This document shows, piece after piece, positions 1-7,868 of a stretch of 64,000 bases of DNA. The notes under the pieces were generated by a model. It worked only from the letters and a program-made list of their open reading frames with translations, had not been told where the DNA came from and did not search any database. A program made the translations under genes and the position numbers. Each line of letters opens with the position of its first letter. Position 1 is the first letter of the stretch. This DNA is from Streptomyces olivochromogenes (GTDB taxonomy: Bacteria > Actinomycetota > Actinomycetes > Streptomycetales > Streptomycetaceae): positions 60,403 through 124,402 of the forward strand of contig NZ_KQ948476.1 in the NCBI RefSeq assembly GCF_001514115.1. The letters run 5' to 3'.

Positions 1-1869
1 GTCTCGTTCGCGGCGCTTCCCGCCCGGCTCGCGGGAGCGGGCCTCGCGGCAGCCGCCTCCATGCTCGCGGTCACCCTGCTGTGGCCCCGTCCCAGCGGGG
101 ACCCCCTCAGCGCACCCGCCGCCCGGGTCTGCTGTGCGGCCGCCGAGCAACTGCGCACCGACGCGTCCCTCCTGGCGGGCGGGCCTGCCGCGCCGAGCAC
201 GGGTCAGTGCCGTACCAGAGCCGACGAGGCCGCCGCCGCGGCGGCCGAGCTGCGCACCGTCTTCGACGCCACCCCGTACCGCCCCACCGGCCTGTCCACC
301 AGTTCGCGCGCCCTCGTCCGTCTGGTCGACGAACTGACCTGGCTCTGCAGCATCCTGGCCGACAGCGCGCCCCCGCTCGACGGTCGACCGGCCTGCGACA
401 TCGCCGCCCGGTCCGTACGGCTGGCCGTCGCGGCCGTACTCGACCAGGTGGCCGCGCTGCTCGACGCCCCGCGCGGCTCACCGGAGGAGCTGGACGCAGC
501 CTCGGAGAGTCTGCGCAAGGCCATGGCCGATATGGAGCGCAACGCCACCACCCGGCTGCCCGTGGGCCGGGACGACGCCGGCACTCCCTCGCGGGTGCAC
601 CCCGTGATCGGAGCGCTGGACCTTTCGTTCCGCGCGCAGGAGCTGGGTTTCGCGACGCTGCAGATCGCGGACAACGTGACCCTGGCCGCGGCCGCCGAAC
701 GCCGCAGCTGGTTGGAACGCCTGCTGGGCCGCGAGCCCGACGCCGTGACCCGACCGCTGGCGGCGGCGCGCGAGCGGGCCGCCGCCCACCTCCAGCCGGG
801 GTCCGTCTGGCTGCACAACAGCCTGCGGGGAGCGCTCGGCCTCGGCATCGCGGTCGGCCTCGCCAACGTGACCAGCGTCCAGCACTCGTTCTGGGTGCTC
901 CTGGGAACCCTGTCCGTGCTGCGCTCGAATGCCCTCAACACGGGGCAGAACGCGGTCCGCGCCCTGGGCGGCACCCTCGCGGGTTCGATCATCGGCACCG
1001 GGCTGCTGCAACTGATCGGCCACCACGGGACGGCGCTCTGGTTCCTGCTGCCGCTCGCCGTGTTGCTCGCCGGCATCGCCCCCGCAGCCATCTCCTTCGC
1101 CGCCGGTCAGGCGTCCTTCACCGTCACTCTCGTCATCCTGTTCAACATCGGCCAGGACCCCGACTGGCACATCGTGCTGCTGCGGATCCAGGACATCGCC
1201 ATCGGCTGCGCGGTGAGCGTGCTGGTGGGCCTGTTCTTCTGGCCGCGCGGCGCCACGGCGGCCGTCGACCGGGCGCTCGCCGAGGCGTACACGGACAGCG
1301 CCCGGTATCTGGCGGGCGCGGTGCAGTGTGCCATCGGCCACTGCGGCACCGCGCCCGGGCCTGCATCTGTCGAGGTCGCGCTGCGGGAGGGCGTCGAAGC
1401 TGCCGCGGCCGCGCGCAGGCTCGACGACGCGTTCCGCAGTTATCTGGCCGAACGCGGTGCCAAACCGGTGCCCCTGGCCGACATGACCACCCTGGTGACC
1501 GGCATCGTGGGGCTGCGCCTCGCGGCGGACGCGGTCCTGGGGCTGTGGCGGCGCGCCGGCGAACCGGACAGCGAGCCGAACCGGGCGGAGGCGGGCCTCG
1601 TGCTGCTGAGCGCCGCCGACCAGATCTCCGGCTGGTACCGGGATCTGGCCGCCGGTCTCGGGCACAACGCCGCCATCCGGGATCCGCTGCCGCGCAACCC
1701 CGTGGCCGAGGCACGGCTGGTCGAATCCCTCCGCCGCGACCTCAGCGACGAGCAGGGACAGGCCACGGACACGGCCGTCCGCATCATCTGGACCGCCGAC
1801 CATCTCGACGCCGCGCGCCGGCTCCAACCGAGCCTGGTCGCCGCGGCGAGGCCCGACGGTCCGTCCTGA
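1..1869 (+). CDS. FUSC-family (aromatic acid exporter-like) inner-membrane protein, 5' partial
   Basis: The frame is open from base 1 through an internal ATG at 61 to TGA at 1869, so the start lies outside the window. Over 620 codons are visible. A hydrophobic block encoded around 800-1250 (LRGALGLGIAVGLAN, then QHSFWVLLGTLSVLRS and GQNAVRALGGTLAGS) has the FUSC/YccS pattern of several membrane segments containing an NxxRALGG-type motif, followed by a long hydrophilic C-terminal part. Family members are implicated in efflux of aromatic acids and similar small molecules; the substrate here is unknown. It converges on the next gene with 20 bases between stops. Confidence 0.85.
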   Translation, partial: VSFAALPARLAGAGLAAAASMLAVTLLWPRPSGDPLSAPAARVCCAAAEQLRTDASLLAGGPAAPSTGQCRTRADEAAAAAAELRTVFDATPYRPTGLSTSSRALVRLVDELTWLCSILADSAPPLDGRPACDIAARSVRLAVAAVLDQVAALLDAPRGSPEELDAASESLRKAMADMERNATTRLPVGRDDAGTPSRVHPVIGALDLSFRAQELGFATLQIADNVTLAAAAERRSWLERLLGREPDAVTRPLAAARERAAAHLQPGSVWLHNSLRGALGLGIAVGLANVTSVQHSFWVLLGTLSVLRSNALNTGQNAVRALGGTLAGSIIGTGLLQLIGHHGTALWFLLPLAVLLAGIAPAAISFAAGQASFTVTLVILFNIGQDPDWHIVLLRIQDIAIGCAVSVLVGLFFWPRGATAAVDRALAEAYTDSARYLAGAVQCAIGHCGTAPGPASVEVALREGVEAAAAARRLDDAFRSYLAERGAKPVPLADMTTLVTGIVGLRLAADAVLGLWRRAGEPDSEPNRAEAGLVLLSAADQISGWYRDLAAGLGHNAAIRDPLPRNPVAEARLVESLRRDLSDEQGQATDTAVRIIWTADHLDAARRLQPSLVAAARPDGPS

Positions 1870-1889
1870 CCCGGGGGCGGCGCCCGAGG

Positions 1890-2429
1890 TCAGACCGCGG
1901 CCTTCGAGCGCGCCGGCAGGCGGCCGGGGTCGAAGGCGGTGGCACTGAGGGTGCCGTCGGCGGTGATCAGGCCGAAGACCGGGTATCCGGTGATGTCGAA
2001 GGCCTCGCCGAGCGGCCCGTCGCCCGGCTCGACCACGACGTGGGCGACCTCGGACAGCGCCGCCACCTGCTCGCGGGCCTCCTCGTCGGTGCCGTGCACG
2101 ACGGCCAGGACGCTGCGACCGGTCTCGCGGGCCGTGGTGCGGGCCTGCTCCACGAAGAGCGGCAGCCGCTCCTTGCAGGCCCGGCAGTCGGGCGAGAAGA
2201 AGCCCAGCATGGTCTCGCCGAGGCCCTCGCGAGTGATCCGCTCACCGGCGGTGGTGACGGCGGAGAAGCCGGGGACGGCGGAGCCGGCCGGGATGATCAG
2301 GCCGTCCGCCACCCGGTCGGCCTTCTCGTCGGCCTGGGCGCGGAGTTTGCGTATGACGCCGAAGGTGAGCAGCAGGTTCAGCAGACAGAGCACGGCGATG
2401 AGGACGACGGCGGTGACCAGAAAGGGCAT
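1890..2429 (-). CDS. Membrane-anchored TlpA/redoxin-like thiol-disulfide oxidoreductase
   Basis: 179 aa, ATG preceded by CCCGGAGTCACCC. Residues 1-24 form one N-terminal membrane anchor. The rest is a thioredoxin-fold domain placed outside the cell, with active-site motif C82-R-A-C85 in SPDCRACKERLP and a cis-Pro motif near GYPVFG. It lies downstream of, and co-directional with, the MauE-like gene 213 bp away, and the two form a typical quinone-linked redox pair. With two six-cysteine peptide genes transcribed divergently next door, the likely task is oxidation or isomerisation of disulfides in those peptides. That assignment is an inference from context; the redox fold itself is clear. Confidence 0.85.
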   Translation of the reverse strand: MPFLVTAVVLIAVLCLLNLLLTFGVIRKLRAQADEKADRVADGLIIPAGSAVPGFSAVTTAGERITREGLGETMLGFFSPDCRACKERLPLFVEQARTTARETGRSVLAVVHGTDEEAREQVAALSEVAHVVVEPGDGPLGEAFDITGYPVFGLITADGTLSATAFDPGRLPARSKAAV

Positions 2430-2642
2430 GGGTGACTCCGGGGTCTCGTGTCATCGTGGGGCGGGGTGTCCGCCCATCGGATCGCGGGATGCGACGGCGC
2501 GACGCTGCACGGGTGTGCCGCGCGCCGTGGTGCGGCGGCGGCTGCGACGGGTGCGTCGCGGCGGCCGCCACGGTGGTGTGTGAACATCAACCGCCCGGGA
2601 AATCGGGAGGGTTGTCGCCTACCGGGTCGCCTGCCCGGGTGC

Positions 2643-3203
2643 CTACGGGGCTGATCCGCGAACGCGTCCCGAGGTGCGTGTGGCGCCGTCCTCGAACAGC
2701 GTGCCCAGCTCGTCCGTGAAGATCACGAGCAGGGCGCCCACCAGCGCGCCGAACGCCGCGATCAGCACGCCGGCCGCCTGGGCCGGCGCCGGCGTCCCCG
2801 CGAGGGCGGCGGCCAGACCGGACGCGGCCAGGACGAGCAGCACGGTGTTCCGCACCACGTGGCGACGGCCGATCGGCGCGGTGGAAGCGCCGAAGCAGGC
2901 GCAGGACGCCTTGGTTCCGCTGCGGAGCGTACGGACGATTCCGGTGGTGAACGCGGCGAGCAGCAGCAGGGTCAGGACGAAGCCCGGCGCGCCGCCGGGC
3001 CCCAGGGCGAGCAGCACCACCGCGGCGCACTCCCCCACGACCACGGCCACCGCCACGAGGCGGCTCAGGCGGGCCGGAACGCCCATGGAACGGGTCGATT
3101 CCTCGAAGCCGCGGAAGGCCGCGGCGCCTCGTAGTTTTCCGGTCGCGGATGCCGCGAACACGATGCCGACGAGGAGTCTGACGGCAAGCAGGGCGTAGGC
3201 CAC
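2643..3203 (-). CDS. MauE/DoxX-like redox-associated membrane protein
   Basis: 186 aa, GTG start with GGGAGG about 12 bases upstream. Four hydrophobic segments are visible (about 4-20, 47-68, 74-92 and 118-165). A cysteine pair, C101-A-C103 in ASCACFG, sits after the third segment and is the hallmark of MauE-family proteins, which pass electrons between a membrane carrier and an external thioredoxin-like partner. The partner is the TlpA-like gene downstream. Both diverge from the Cys-rich peptide operon at 3421. MauE was named for methylamine dehydrogenase maturation, but no methylamine genes occur here, so a peptide-disulfide role is more likely (inference). Confidence 0.85.
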   Translation of the reverse strand: MAYALLAVRLLVGIVFAASATGKLRGAAAFRGFEESTRSMGVPARLSRLVAVAVVVGECAAVVLLALGPGGAPGFVLTLLLLAAFTTGIVRTLRSGTKASCACFGASTAPIGRRHVVRNTVLLVLAASGLAAALAGTPAPAQAAGVLIAAFGALVGALLVIFTDELGTLFEDGATRTSGRVRGSAP

Positions 3204-3333
3204 GAGCAGCTCTCACCTCCCGGGACGACTGGACCAGAGGCAATGTAGCCGCAAGTCGACATGAGCAACAGTGGCCACTTTCTCCCACATCTCCCCAGGC
3301 GAAACTGGAAGCAATCCGTCAACTTCCGCACTC

Positions 3334-3363
3334 TTGCGCTCAATTGGCATCGCAACATAACTT
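3334..3363 (+). promoter_or_regulatory. Candidate promoter of the Cys-rich peptide operon
   Basis: TTGCGC at 3334-3339 and TAACTT at 3358-3363 are separated by 18 bases, a plausible vegetative promoter in the 217-bp divergent region. It would give a leader of about 50 bases containing the hairpin at 3371-3396. Assigned by eye only. Confidence 0.4.
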
Positions 3364-3370
3364 CTGCTGC

Positions 3371-3396
3371 GGCCGGACCTTACCCCTGGTCCGGCC
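3371..3396 (+). promoter_or_regulatory. Hairpin in the leader of the peptide operon
   Basis: GGCCGGACC (3371-3379) and GGTCCGGCC (3388-3396) are perfect 9-bp arms around an 8-base loop. The hairpin lies between the candidate promoter and the strong ribosome site GAGGGAGG just before 3421. It could be an operator, an mRNA-stabilising structure or an attenuator. Confidence 0.5.
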
Positions 3397-3420
3397 TTCA
3401 CCCTACGAGGGAGGTCCGTG

Positions 3421-3588
3421 ATGACCCGTGTGATCGGCACGATGGGCGACAAGTTGCTGGGCATGCTGCTGAAGGAGGACCGGGCCGGCGCCTGTGTCCC
3501 GGAGCACGGCACTTTCTGCAAGTGCACGAACCACGTCCGGTACGTCTTCAGCTGCAACGGCCCCTGTGTGAAGTCCGGCACCTGCTGA
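3421..3588 (+). CDS. Six-cysteine secreted peptide precursor, copy 1
   Basis: 55 aa, ATG preceded by GAGGGAGGTCCGTG. The N-terminal half (residues 1-24, containing IGTMGDKLLGMLL and ending RAGA) resembles a short leader. The second half has cysteines at 25, 33, 35, 45, 49 and 55, the last being the final residue. The Cys spacing and leader are shared with the next gene, which proves selection on a peptide product despite the small size. A-G-A before C25 fits the A-x-A rule of S26 signal peptidases, predicting a 31-residue mature peptide that begins and ends with Cys and can form three disulfides. I know no named family for it; a bacteriocin or signalling role is speculation. Confidence 0.8.
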   Translation: MTRVIGTMGDKLLGMLLKEDRAGACVPEHGTFCKCTNHVRYVFSCNGPCVKSGTC

Positions 3589-3634
3589 CCCAGCCCCATC
3601 CCGTCACATCACGTCGCACGACCAGGAGGTAGTC

Positions 3635-3805
3635 ATGAGGCGAATGATCGGCACGATGGGCGACCGGCTGCTGCGGCTCGTACTCGACGAGCAGCGCGCG
3701 GGGGCGTGCGTCCCCGAGGTGGGTCAGCTCTGCTATTGCAAGAGCGGACACCAGTACCGATTCGCGTGTAACGGCGTGTGCACCAAGCGCAGCAACACCT
3801 GCTGA
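3635..3805 (+). CDS. Six-cysteine secreted peptide precursor, copy 2
   Basis: 56 aa, ATG preceded by CCAGGAGGTAGTC. It is a paralogue of the peptide at 3421: both share IGTMGD, RAGACVPE, a C-x-C pair, CNG-x-C and a terminal TC. Cysteines are at 25, 33, 35, 45, 49 and 56, so the pattern differs by only one residue in the last loop. Residues between cysteines have diverged strongly (for example CKCTNH against CYCKSG), as expected for a gene pair encoding related active peptides. Cleavage after A24 would leave 32 residues. The TGA overlaps the ATG of the ABC exporter by one base, coupling their translation. Confidence 0.8.
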   Translation: MRRMIGTMGDRLLRLVLDEQRAGACVPEVGQLCYCKSGHQYRFACNGVCTKRSNTC

Positions 3806-5691
3806 TGACGCACTCCGACCCACCTGCCGGTTCCCCGGAGGCCGCTTCGCCTCCGGGGAACCGGCTGCGGGCCCGCGCGGCATGGGCCGCGGTCGCCCTC
3901 CAGTTCCGCGCCACACCCGTCGGCGCTTCCCTGCTGTTCGGGGTGACCGTGGGAGTCGGTGTGACGCCGGCCGCCGCCGCCTGGCTCGCCAAGCTGCTCT
4001 TCGACGAACTCGGCCGCGGTGCGCACGCCGACGCGCGGCACGCCGTCAGCCTCGGCATCGCCACCGCCGCACTGGGCGCCCTGTCCGCCGTCCTTCTTCA
4101 ACTGGCCGCGTATCTGGATGAGTTGGTGCGCAGACGCCTCGTCGTCGAAGTCGAGCGGACCCTGTTCGCCAAGGTCGACGAGTTCCGGGGACTGCGGCGG
4201 TTCGAGGATCCCGCGTTCCACGACCGACTGCGGCTCGCCCAGCAGGCCTCGGAGGACGCACCGCACAACGTCACCATGTTCACCCAGGAGGCCGTGCGTT
4301 CGGTGGCCGCGCTCAGCGGCTTCACGGGCGCCCTGCTCGCCGTCTGGCCGCCGATGGTGGGCCTTTTGTTCCTGGTCGGCGCCGCCGCACTGCTGGCCCG
4401 GCTGTCGCTGGCCCGCCGCCAGGTGGTGGTCTGGGAGCTGACCTCCGCCCGGCTGCGCCGCCACCTCTTCTACCGCTCACTGCTGACCGACCCCCGCGCC
4501 GCCAAGGAGATCCGGCTGTTCGGCCTCGGCGGCTTCCTGCACGGCCGGCTGATCCGCGCGCTGAACGACGCCACCGAGGCCGAACTCGCGGTGGCCCGGC
4601 GTGGCGCCCTCGTGCAGTCGGCTTTCGCCGCGCTCAACGCCCTGGTCGCCGGGCTCGGTACGGTCGTGGTGGTCGCGGGCGCGGCCCACGGCAGATTCAC
4701 GATCGGCGATGTGACACTGTTCGTCGCCGCCGCCGCGGGAGTGCAGGGGGCGTTCACCGGGATCGTGCTCCAGGCCGGATCGGCCGCGGAGGGCGTGCGG
4801 CTCTTCGGCCACTATCTCGACCTGCTCGACACCCCCGACGACCTGCCTCGGGGCGAGGCCCCCGCGCCGGCCCTCACCGGACGAATCGAACTGCGCGACG
4901 TCTGGTTCCGCTACGACACCTCCGGCCCCTGGGTACTGCGCGGGGTGAACCTGACCGTCCCGGCGGGCGCCGCGATGGGCCTGGTGGGCCGCAACGGTGC
5001 CGGCAAGAGCACCCTCATCAAGCTGCTCTGCCGGTTCTACGACCCCGAACGCGGCGCGATCCTCTGGGACGGCACCGACATCCGGACCATGGACGTGGCC
5101 GAGCTGCGCCGCCGGATCGGCGTCACGTTCCAGGACTACATGACGTACGACCTCTCGGCGGCCGAGAACATCGGCATCGGCGATCTGCCGTACCGCGAGG
5201 ACCTGGAGCGCGTCCGGGACAGCGCGCGGCTCGCCGGCATCGACGCGACCCTGCGCGGCCTCCCCGACGGGTACGAGACCCAGCTCAGCCGGGTCCACCT
5301 CGACGAGGAGGACGGTACCCCCGGGGTCACCCTCTCCGGTGGCCAGTGGCAACGAGTCGCGCTGGCACGTTCGTTGATGCGCACCGACGCCGATCTGCTG
5401 ATCCTGGACGAGCCCAGCTCGGGCCTGGACCCGGAGGCCGAGCACGAGGTGCACCGCACGCTCGGTCGCCACCGCCTGGGACGGACCGCGCTGTTGGTCT
5501 CACACCGGCTCGGTGCCCTGCGCGACGCGGACGCGATCGCCGTGCTGGTGGACGGCCGGATCGCCGAACTCGGCTCCCACGACGAGCTGATGGCCCTGGG
5601 CGGCGGCCACTACGCCCGGCTGTTCGGCCTGCAGGCGGCGGGCTACGCCGAGCGCGCCGACCGGGGCAGGACCACGGAGGCGGCCACATGA
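3805..5691 (+). CDS. ABC exporter, fused permease and ATPase, linked to the peptide genes
   Basis: 628 aa when started at the ATG overlapping the previous stop (TGATG); an ATG 27 bases upstream lies inside the peptide gene and is less likely. The N-terminal ~340 residues hold about six membrane segments. The ATPase domain follows, with Walker A GRNGAGKST near residue 397, signature LSGGQ near 510 and Walker B LLILDEP near 532. There is no N-terminal C39 peptidase domain, unlike classical bacteriocin exporters, so leader removal would fall to the S26 peptidase downstream. Position between the peptides and the peptidase makes the Cys-rich peptides the most probable cargo. Confidence 0.9.
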   Translation: MTHSDPPAGSPEAASPPGNRLRARAAWAAVALQFRATPVGASLLFGVTVGVGVTPAAAAWLAKLLFDELGRGAHADARHAVSLGIATAALGALSAVLLQLAAYLDELVRRRLVVEVERTLFAKVDEFRGLRRFEDPAFHDRLRLAQQASEDAPHNVTMFTQEAVRSVAALSGFTGALLAVWPPMVGLLFLVGAAALLARLSLARRQVVVWELTSARLRRHLFYRSLLTDPRAAKEIRLFGLGGFLHGRLIRALNDATEAELAVARRGALVQSAFAALNALVAGLGTVVVVAGAAHGRFTIGDVTLFVAAAAGVQGAFTGIVLQAGSAAEGVRLFGHYLDLLDTPDDLPRGEAPAPALTGRIELRDVWFRYDTSGPWVLRGVNLTVPAGAAMGLVGRNGAGKSTLIKLLCRFYDPERGAILWDGTDIRTMDVAELRRRIGVTFQDYMTYDLSAAENIGIGDLPYREDLERVRDSARLAGIDATLRGLPDGYETQLSRVHLDEEDGTPGVTLSGGQWQRVALARSLMRTDADLLILDEPSSGLDPEAEHEVHRTLGRHRLGRTALLVSHRLGALRDADAIAVLVDGRIAELGSHDELMALGGGHYARLFGLQAAGYAERADRGRTTEAAT

Positions 5692-5716
5692 GCCGCCCGG
5701 AACGGAAGACGGCCAT

Positions 5717-6172
5717 ATGACGGGTGCGGGGCGGACGACGGTGGCGATGGCAGCGGGCGCGGGCATGCTGCTCCTGTCCGTACGCGTACTGCGTTCACGC
5801 CTCGCCCTCATCAGGGTCACCGGGTCGAGCATGACCCCTGCCTTCGCGGACGGCGACCGGCTGCTGGTCCGCCGCACCACGCGCGTGCGACGCGGCGACG
5901 CGGTGGTCTTCCGCAACCCCGTCCCGTTCGGCGACGGCGACGACGCCCTGGCCTGGCTGGTCAAGCGGGTCTCCGCCCTGCCCGGCGATGCCGTGCCGCC
6001 CGATGTACGCGAGATCGTCGGGGCCCCGGACGGCGGCCGGGTGCCGCCCGGTTCCCTGATCGTCCGGGGCGACGCCGCCCGCACGCAGGACTCCCGCCAC
6101 TTCGGTTACGTCCCCCAGTCGTCCCTGCTGGGCGTGGTACTCACCCGCCCGACTCCCCTCGGCCGCCCCTGA
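5717..6172 (+). CDS. S26-family signal peptidase of the peptide locus
   Basis: 151 aa. One N-terminal membrane segment (about 8-25) precedes the catalytic motif GSSM with Ser38, the Lys box VKRVSALPGD with Lys83, and the DSRHFG box at 125-130. These are the three conserved boxes of S26 peptidases, in a compact actinobacterial version. A 10-codon open frame (5688-5720) bridges the exporter and this gene by two ATGA overlaps, which may serve translational coupling. Both Cys-rich precursors carry A-G-A just before their first Cys, a suitable cleavage site, so a dedicated processing role is likely (inference). Confidence 0.88.
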   Translation: MTGAGRTTVAMAAGAGMLLLSVRVLRSRLALIRVTGSSMTPAFADGDRLLVRRTTRVRRGDAVVFRNPVPFGDGDDALAWLVKRVSALPGDAVPPDVREIVGAPDGGRVPPGSLIVRGDAARTQDSRHFGYVPQSSLLGVVLTRPTPLGRP

Positions 6173-6358
6173 ACCCGCCGCCACGGCGGTGTCCGCTCGG
6201 GGCAATCCGCGGAATGCCGCGCTTCTCGTGTGCCCCTCGCATACGCCCCTAGCACACCCCCCTTCTTTCACGACGTGAACTCACATACGCCGGAAGGACT
6301 TTCCCGACTTCACCTCTTGACGTACGGAGTGACGGGGAGCACATTGTCCGCGCAGCTG

Positions 6359-6393
6359 CTTTGAGAGCGCTCTCAAAGAACGTCGGAGCGCTC
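6359..6393. promoter_or_regulatory. Paired LacI/CebR-type operators before the glucanase operon
   Basis: A perfect 20-bp palindrome at 6359-6378 has core GAGAGCGCTCTC, and a second GAGCGCTC core sits at 6386-6393. The centres are 21 bases apart, two helical turns, so both face the same side of the DNA. The core resembles sites of CebR/LacI-type sugar repressors of Streptomyces. They end 45 bases before the GH16 start and probably repress it until a glucan-derived sugar is present (inference). Confidence 0.7.
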
Positions 6394-6437
6394 TCGCCAC
6401 CACCCGCGCACCCCACTCCGTACCCGAAGAGGCACCC

Positions 6438-7853
6438 ATGAGTGAACCCTCCGGCACGCCTGTCAGACGCGGCTCCCTACGCCGCGTCCTCATCGCCGTG
6501 TTCAGCGCCCTCGGCCTCGCGGCCGCCGCGGCGGCGGCCGCCACCCTCCCCGCCAACGCGTCCGCCCCGACGCCCCCGTCCGGCTGGTCCCAGGTCTTCC
6601 TCGACGACTTCGACGGAGCCGCCGGCTCCGGCATCAACAGCTCGAACTGGCAGTACACGACGGGCACGAGCTACCCCGGCGGCCCGGCCGGCTTCGGTAC
6701 CGGCGAGGTCGAGACGATGACCTCCAGCACCAACAACGTCTCGCTCGACGGCGCCGGAAACCTGCGGATCACCCCGCGGCGCGACGCCGCGGGCAACTGG
6801 ACGTCGGGCCGCATCGAGACGAACCGCTCCGACTTCCAGCCGCCCGCCGGCGGCAAGCTCCGCGTCGAGGCCCGGCTCCAGATGCCGAACGTGACCGGCG
6901 CGGCGGCCAAGGGCTACTGGCCAGCCTTCTGGATGCTGGGTGCCCCGTACCGCGGCAACTGGTGGAACTGGCCCGGCGTCGGCGAGCTGGACATCATGGA
7001 GAACGTCCAGGGCATCAACAACGAGTGGGCCACGATGCACTGCGGCACCAGCCCGGGCGGCCCCTGCAACGAGAAGTCCGGCATCGGCGGCCAGAAGGTC
7101 TGTGCGGGCACGACCTGCCAGGGCGGCTTCCACACCTACGCCGTGGAGTGGGACAAGTCGACCAGCCCCGAGGAGATGCGCTTCTACCTCGACGGCGTCA
7201 ACTTCCACACGGTCAGGCAGAATCAGGTCGACGCGACGACCTGGGCCAACGCCACCAACCACGGCTACTTCATCATCCTGAACGTCGCGATGGGCGGCGA
7301 GTTCCCGGCGGCATTCGGCGGCGGCCCCGACGGCGGCACGGACCCCGGCCACCCGCTCGTGGTCGACTACGTCCAGGTGCTCCAGTCGACCGGCGGTGGC
7401 GGCACGACCCCGCCACCCACGACCCCGCCGCCTTCCGGCAACCGTGACGCGTACAACGCGATCCAGGCCGAGTCGTACGACGGCCAGGCGGGCGTCGGTA
7501 CGGAGACCACCACCGACACGGGCGGCGGCCAGAACATCGGCACGCTCGCGAACGGCGACTACGCGCTCTACAAGGGTGTCGACTTCGGCACCGCGGCGGC
7601 CAGGCAGTTCTACGGCCGGGTCGCGAGCGGCGCGGCGGGCGGTGTCAGCGGACTGGTCGAAGTGCGTCTCGACAGCCGCACCAGCACGCCGATAGGCAGC
7701 TTCGCGGTGGCCAACACCGGTGGCTGGCAGACGTGGAAGACGGTCCCCGCGAACATCAGCTCCGTCACCGGAACCCACGACGTCTATCTGACCTTCACCA
7801 GCGGCCAGCCCGCGGACTTCGTGAACGTCAACTGGTTCGACTTCGGGCACTGA
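6438..7853 (+). CDS. Secreted GH16 endo-beta-1,3-glucanase with C-terminal carbohydrate-binding domain
   Basis: 471 aa, ATG with AGAGG upstream. An arginine-rich signal peptide runs to about residue 42 (ANASA). The GH16 catalytic motif is E183-L-D-I-M-E188, nucleophile and acid/base for retaining cleavage of beta-glucans. A threonine/proline linker around 315-335 leads to a CBM6-like domain (AIQAESYD to the C-terminal VNVNWFDFGH). The product should hydrolyse laminarin-like or fungal-wall glucans outside the cell. The GH64 gene follows 15 bp downstream, forming an operon of two complementary beta-1,3-glucanases. Confidence 0.9.
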   Translation: MSEPSGTPVRRGSLRRVLIAVFSALGLAAAAAAAATLPANASAPTPPSGWSQVFLDDFDGAAGSGINSSNWQYTTGTSYPGGPAGFGTGEVETMTSSTNNVSLDGAGNLRITPRRDAAGNWTSGRIETNRSDFQPPAGGKLRVEARLQMPNVTGAAAKGYWPAFWMLGAPYRGNWWNWPGVGELDIMENVQGINNEWATMHCGTSPGGPCNEKSGIGGQKVCAGTTCQGGFHTYAVEWDKSTSPEEMRFYLDGVNFHTVRQNQVDATTWANATNHGYFIILNVAMGGEFPAAFGGGPDGGTDPGHPLVVDYVQVLQSTGGGGTTPPPTTPPPSGNRDAYNAIQAESYDGQAGVGTETTTDTGGGQNIGTLANGDYALYKGVDFGTAAARQFYGRVASGAAGGVSGLVEVRLDSRTSTPIGSFAVANTGGWQTWKTVPANISSVTGTHDVYLTFTSGQPADFVNVNWFDFGH

Positions 7854-7868
7854 CGGGAGAGTTGACGG

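Noticed and set aside
81..2435. 784-codon open frame on the + strand
   Set aside because: Shadow of the FUSC gene and the antisense TlpA-like gene; composition is Arg/Pro-rich without any domain.
3490..3500. Lipoprotein lipobox reading of A-G-A-C in the peptides
   Set aside because: No hydrophobic signal segment or Leu at -3; two peptides with six paired cysteines and an S26 peptidase fit better.
3778..3804. Earlier ATG for the ABC exporter
   Set aside because: It lies inside the second peptide gene and lacks a ribosome site; the TGATG overlap at 3805 is the natural start.
5688..5720. Mini-ORF MSRPERKTAI as a real peptide gene
   Set aside because: Only ten codons and no ribosome site of its own; more likely a coupling device.
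6477..7850. 457-codon minus-strand frame inside the GH16 gene
   Set aside because: Antisense shadow with no recognisable domain, while the + strand encodes a clear glucanase.
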